Shown here in pieces: positions 59,925 to 64,000 of a DNA stretch of 64,000 bases. Under the pieces are notes generated by a model. It saw only the letters and a list, made by a program, of their open reading frames with translations. It did not search any database and had not been told where the DNA came from. The stretch comes from Perognathus longimembris pacificus. Lineage: Eukaryota > Chordata > Mammalia > Rodentia > Heteromyidae. Numbering within the stretch: position 1 is the stretch's first letter; each line of letters opens with the position of its first letter. The position numbers were made by a program, and so were the translations under genes. Where the stretch lies: the NCBI RefSeq assembly GCF_023159225.1, contig NC_063167.1, positions 14,945,360 through 15,009,359 of the forward strand, given 5' to 3'.

Positions 59925-60530
59925 TTGAGTCACAGGGGCTGGAAACTTGAGGTGTGACTGTGATGAAGTTTCTTAAGCACAGGCCCTGGGTCTGAGGCTC
60001 TGCCTGGGGGTTTCAGTGAAGTCAGCGCAACTCAAAGAGCCCAGTAATTGCAACTCTCCCTCCAGGCCTGGTCACCTCTGTGTCCTGGCGCTGTGAGCCT
60101 GTCTGGGGCATCCCATGGCGCATGCTCACTGATGATCCAGACTGCACTTGGTAAACCCCCTCGGGCACTCCAGGTTGAACAGGAAGGCCTAAATTCTCCC
60201 TTGCCTCTGGGCTGCCTGGGGCCTTCTTTGAAGTTCAGTCAGATCATTTTAGGTTTGGGTTTGCTTTGAATTGATTGACCACTGTGGCTTCTTTTCAGGC
60301 TGGAGAGGGAAGCTCGGAAGAGAATTTGAATGCAGTTCATGATTCCCTGAAAAAAAGAACACAGGGTTCAGTTCAGAGTCCAGCCAGTCACTTCAGTTTG
60401 TTTTGACTTCAAGTCCCCATCTAACAGGGGTGGCCTTCTGGCATTCATGAATTTTCAACAAGCTTTCCGGCTAAAGAAAGGAAGCCAGGTCTCAAGTTTG
60501 TAAGGACATTGCTGGGTCAAGATGGGAGCT
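59925..60530. other. Intergenic unique sequence
   Basis: Nothing recognised. Confidence 0.4.
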
Positions 60531-60534
60531 GGAA

Positions 60535-60900
60535 GCTGAGTGTGTGGCTCAAGCCTGTAATCCTAGCCACTTAAGAGAAGACATGAAACATTCCTTTGAG
60601 GCCAGCCCAGTCATAAACATTCAGGAGATTCCATCTCAATCAATGGCTGGACACAGTGGGACATGCCTGCTATTCAACTTATGGGAGAAAACGTAATAGC
60701 AGGGTATATTGGTGAGCCCCTGTCACCCCTAGATACCAAGGGAAGCAAAATATAGAAGGATCAAGGCCTCCCCTGGTCCACACTGGCCTGTCACCAAAAG
60801 TGAGACTCTGTGAAAAATAAGCAAGGTCAACAGGGAATGGAGTTGGGGCTCAAGTGGTAGTGTCATGCTTGAGTTCAATTCCCACTACTAACAAAAGAAA
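60535..60900 (+). mobile_element. Diverged B1-type SINE remnants
   Basis: GGCTCAAGCCTGTAATCCTA marks a B1 head at about 60545; a second B1-like start follows at 60645 and a Geo-like scrap (GGGGCTCAAGTGGTAG) at 60845. Confidence 0.6.
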
Positions 60901-60907
60901 AAAATGG

Positions 60908-61105
60908 GGCCAGGTGCTGGTGGTCATGTCTGTCGTCTTAGCTTCTCAGGAGGCAGAAATCTGAAAATCATGGTTCCAAGCCTGTTCATGAGACTCTTGT
61001 CTCCAATTAACCATTAAAATCCAGAAGTGGAGCAGTGGCTCAAGTGGTAGAAAGCCAGTCCTAAATGAAAAAGCTCACTCCCTGAGTTCAAGCCCCAATA
61101 GAACT
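60908..61105 (+). mobile_element. B1-Geo composite SINE
   Basis: B1 head, AATTAACCATTAAAATCC linker and shortened Geo. Confidence 0.83.
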
Positions 61106-61109
61106 TGGA

Positions 61110-61849
61110 GAGTTTCACTCCTGAGCAAGGCTCAGGGTCCCTCTAACAGAGTTCCTGTAGGAAAAGTGGGCAACAGGCTTTGGGGCAGAGGAAAAAGAAA
61201 TGTTGCAGGTTTTATTGCAAATTTGCGTGTCCATTCAAATTGTTCTGGTAGGTGCCTGGCCAGGATGTGGAGACAAACCCCCCTATTGCCCCTTCTGGAA
61301 TCCACAAATCAACCTGACCCAGGAAACAGGGCAAACGTCTGTGGATGAAGAATCAGGGAAAGATCAGGCAAGACACAGAAGGATTCCTGAGGTTGGGGAG
61401 GGGGGGCGTTGGACAACTGTCCTAGGCAGTCAACAGTGGCAGAACCAGCTTGGGGGTGCTTGGTCCGCACTGCCTGCGGGCAGGAATCCAGCCCTCGAGG
61501 CCCAGGACCTGGTGGAGGGGGCACCGCTTCAGAACCCTTGATAAAGCAGGGCAGAGGGCCGCACCCAGGTGGTGGTGATCGAGGAAAATGAGGGGACGGA
61601 GGCCAGGGAGCCGCCTTGACGCGTGGGTCCGGGTGTGGACGGCAGGGTGGGGAGGATCTTAGTATGCTGGCTTCCCATATGGAAGCGATCACAGAGTCGA
61701 AACGAAGGGGAAGAAGCAGCAAAAGGTATTTTGGAAGGAGACGAAAACTTTCGGGAAAGTTTTCCTGAAAAGGCAACCCTCCCCACCCTCCTCGTGACAG
61801 AGGGAGGTGGGGGGCGGACCCTGCAGTGAAGGGCGCCGGATGAGTCCTG
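61110..61849. other. Repeat-free sequence upstream of the CLIC4 CpG island
   Basis: GC content rises toward CLIC4; no repeat. Probably distal promoter/enhancer DNA. Confidence 0.45.
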
Positions 61850-62084
61850 GGGCTGCAGCCCCGGAGAGGGCGCCACCCGGCCTCTCCGGGTGGGCGGAGA
61901 CATGAGGTCACCTGGCACCCAACCAGCAACAGCTGCGGAGGACTCGCGGGCGCGGCGGAGGGAGGCGGTGTCAGGCTCCGGCTCCCAGGACATTTTTCCC
62001 CCCCGCCCCCGGGAGGCGTGGCTTGAAGCCCCGCCCACCACGCCTGGAGCCGGCCTTCCCACCGCCCCACCGAGGCCACAGGCC

Positions 62085-62479
62085 CGAGGCTAGGCCACGC
62101 CCCCTACGCAACCTCCCTGGCGCCAGAACGGCCCCCCCAACTGGCGCCAGGGCAGTCCCTCCGCCTCCCCCGTCCTAGGCCACGCCCTCAGCTCTCAGGC
62201 ACGCCCATTTCCTCGGGAGAGTCCCGCCGCGCCCCAAGCCTTGGCCCCGCCCCCGGAGGAGGCCCCGCCCCCGCCCCGCCCCACAGTTTTTGAAGCGTCT
62301 CGAAGCGCCGCGGCCGCCTCAGAGTTGCGCGCGGGCCGTGGGGCGGTGCTGAGGCGTGGAGGCCGCGGCCAGCTCGACGCCCGGACTGCCCAGCAGCGAG
62401 CGGAGCGCAGCGCAGGAGCCCGAAGCCAGAGCAGCCCCGGAGCCGGAGCCGCCGCCGCCGCAGCCGCTCCGAGCCGACC
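62085..62479 (+). promoter_or_regulatory. CLIC4: CLIC4 proximal promoter and 5' UTR
   Basis: TATA-less GC-rich promoter. GC boxes: GGCCCCGCCCCCGG (62243) and overlapping CCCCGCCCC units (62262-62282). CCACGCCC-type (KLF/Sp-like) motifs occur at about 62094 and 62178, with a related CACGCCC at about 62201. A 12-bp inverted repeat lies at 62115-62152. The transcription start is not resolvable; it probably lies within about 250 bases of the ATG. Confidence 0.8.
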
Positions 62480-62551
62480 ATGGCGCTGTCGATGCCGCTG
62501 AACGGGCTGAAGGAGGAGGACAAAGAGCCCCTCATCGAGCTCTTCGTCAAG
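62480..62551 (+). CDS. CLIC4: CLIC4 first coding exon
   Basis: The frame reads MALSMPLNGLKEEDKEPLIE then LFVK, 24 codons ending at AAG, followed by donor GTGAGC. It matches the recalled N terminus of CLIC4 exactly. The ATG is in good context (GCCGACCATGG). CLIC4 is a GST-fold protein that exists soluble and membrane-associated, implicated in chloride conductance, TGF-beta signalling, angiogenesis and stress responses. This exon encodes only the N-terminal tail before the thioredoxin-like domain; the rest lies beyond the window. Confidence 0.97.
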
Positions 62552-63154
62552 GTGAGCGCCCGCCGCCGTCCCGCCGGCTGCGCCCCGCGCGTCCGCCCGG
62601 CCCGGGGGCTGGGGGGGCGGCGTCTTCCCGAAGCGCCCCCGCCCGGCGCGCCACGCGGGCTCCCCGCGCCCCAGCGGTACCCATTGTCTCCGGGCTCCCC
62701 GCGCCTTCCCGCCTCCGGGGAGCCAGGGCGGGGACGGGTCCGCAGAAAGCTCCAGAAAAGGCGGCGGGGCGGCGGCGGGTGCGGGAACGGCGGCCCGTGT
62801 CTGGGAGGAGCGGATCGAGCTCGGGTCCCCAGGCTGACCCGGAGGCGTGGGTCCTGTCACCCGCCCCAGCTTGGCCCGCCCACCGCCCTCCGGGGCCCGC
62901 GCGTCCTCCCGGGGCCGCGGCCCCAGCCTCCGTTCCCCCCCCCCCCCGCCCCGCGCCCCAGCCTCGGTCCGGGGGAACCCAACTTTGCACGCGTTTGCAA
63001 AGAACCTTTGAGCCCCTCGGATCTGAAACTGAAAGTTTTCGTCTCGAATGCAATCTTCAAAGAGGAGAAAATGTACAAGGGGGCCAGGGGATCCCCCGAG
63101 AAAGACCGGGGTTCCCGACTTGGGATTTCCTGCCTTAGGGGTGTGTGTGTGTGT

Positions 63155-63194
<40 letters not shown>

Positions 63195-64000
63195 CACCGT
63201 CTGGTTTTCTGGTTTCTCCAGCGCCCAGGATTTCGTCTGATGCAACATTTTGGCTGCTCCCCCTGCGCGTTACCGCCCCGGGAAAGGTTGTGTGCCCTTT
63301 TGTTTGGGAAGAAAAATTTGATGAGAGTACGAATTCATTCCCTTGCTGGACCTCAGAGGGATTGATCCTCTCCCCTCCCCACGTCCTTCCCACACTCTTT
63401 TAGCTTTCATATCCTGGAATTAGCTTACTTGCTTCCAAATATTATCTTTGACCCCTTCCCGTTTAAAAAAAAAGTTTTTCGGTTTAGCGGAGGAGAGAAA
63501 CAGCTGGATCCAGCTGCTTTCTCTAAAACGATTTCTTTGAGGTACTCTCAGCCGCTTGCTTTAGAAGCCTAGAGCCGGACAACACGAAAGAGTTAACAAG
63601 GGTGCAGAACTTTTCTATTTTCTTTCCTGAGTTTTTGGTTTAGAGAACGGAGGAATTGAAGGGTGCATTTAAGAAATGGCGAGGAGAACGGAGCTGCCAG
63701 TGAGTGGATCAGTGTTTATCTTAGGATTTCCTTTCGATGATCACGTTCAGAAACGTTTTGCTCGCTGGAATGGGAAGAGCCTAAGGGCACATCGAACTTC
63801 CAGAGTGGCAGTTAAGTCTCAGTTACTCTGAGGTGAAGGGAATGTGGGAAGGAGCCCGAAAGGAGAGAAAAAAAGAGAGGGGAGTGGAAAGTCGAGGGGG
63901 AAAAGGGTGGGTCAGAGATCAGAAAAAAAAGAAAAAGTTAAAGAGGTTAGAATAGGAAGGAATTTCCTTGCTCTAAAAAAGTATACGCTAATAACTCAAA
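62552..64000 (+). other. CLIC4: CLIC4 intron 1 (start)
   Basis: GC-rich continuation of the CpG island, a (GT)n repeat at 63140-63191, then AT-richer unique sequence with no SINE to the window end. SINE absence here fits promoter-proximal regulatory constraint. Confidence 0.85.
63140..63191. repeat. (GT)n microsatellite in CLIC4 intron 1
   Basis: About 25 GT units with one GA interruption. Confidence 0.95.

Larger units (their letters stand above)
61850..63000. promoter_or_regulatory. CLIC4: CpG island over the CLIC4 5' end
   Basis: Dense CpG from about 61.85 kb through the first exon into intron 1, in sharp contrast with the intergenic region. Long frames on both strands are consequences of the composition. 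Confidence 0.88.

Noticed and set aside
61309..62079. 256-codon minus-strand frame upstream of CLIC4
   Set aside because: It lies in the rising CpG island, is Pro/Ser/Gly-rich and low in complexity, and has no recognisable family; composition explains it.
62356..63138. 260-codon plus-strand frame over CLIC4 exon 1
   Set aside because: It is in a different frame from the CLIC4 start, crosses a good GT donor and is Ala/Pro/Arg-rich; a CpG-island artefact.

Overview
The window is mammalian nuclear DNA from a rodent, most likely of the superfamily Geomyoidea (kangaroo rats, pocket mice, pocket gophers). The organism call rests on a very abundant dimeric SINE: a tRNA-Ala/ID-like head (IDL) joined to a second monomer (Geo). 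As far as I know, IDL-Geo is restricted to geomyoid rodents. B1 and B1-ID composite SINEs support a rodent. The gene order SRRM1 then CLIC4, both on the + strand, matches the human 1p36.11 / mouse chromosome 4 arrangement as I remember it.

Bases 1-22585 hold the 3' part of SRRM1 (SRm160, an SR-related splicing coactivator): 15 coding exons, whose phases all join into one open frame of about 805 residues, then a 3' UTR of about 950 bp with one AATAAA. The frame starts at the C-terminal end of the PWI domain, runs through the RS-rich and proline-rich RS region, and ends in a Lys/His-rich basic block, an Ala/Pro/Val tract and an acidic tail. Introns are packed with SINEs. Splice-site details worth noting are one GC donor, one 6-nt tandem donor, one triple-NAG acceptor, a TTTA microsatellite serving as a polypyrimidine tract beside a decayed copy of the exon start, and a SINE pair forming a large potential hairpin just before the penultimate coding exon.

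Bases 22586-61850 are intergenic. I found no protein-coding gene there. The region holds roughly a hundred SINE copies together with the introns (IDL-Geo, B1-Geo, B1, B1-ID), several nested with visible target-site duplications. It also has two solo LTRs with clean duplications (32013-32373, minus; 58296-59009, plus), three L1 3'-end fragments, old MIR-like fragments, many microsatellites and three strong polypurine/polypyrimidine blocks. Several repeat-free stretches of 0.5-2 kb, notably 25.4-28 kb, 42.7-44.6 kb, 47.2-49.1 kb and 49.3-50.3 kb, are candidate regulatory DNA, but nothing in them can be named from sequence alone.

Bases 61850-64000 contain the CLIC4 CpG-island promoter, its first coding exon (24 codons, ending at a GT donor) and the start of intron 1. 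The promoter has clustered GC boxes, CCACGCCC-type motifs and a perfect 12-bp inverted repeat.

I see no undescribed biological system in the sense of a novel operon or defence locus. The most informative unusual signals are the Geo monomer shared by two SINE families with different heads, repeated SINE insertion at the same target, and lineage-specific repeat structures lying very close to SRRM1 splice sites.
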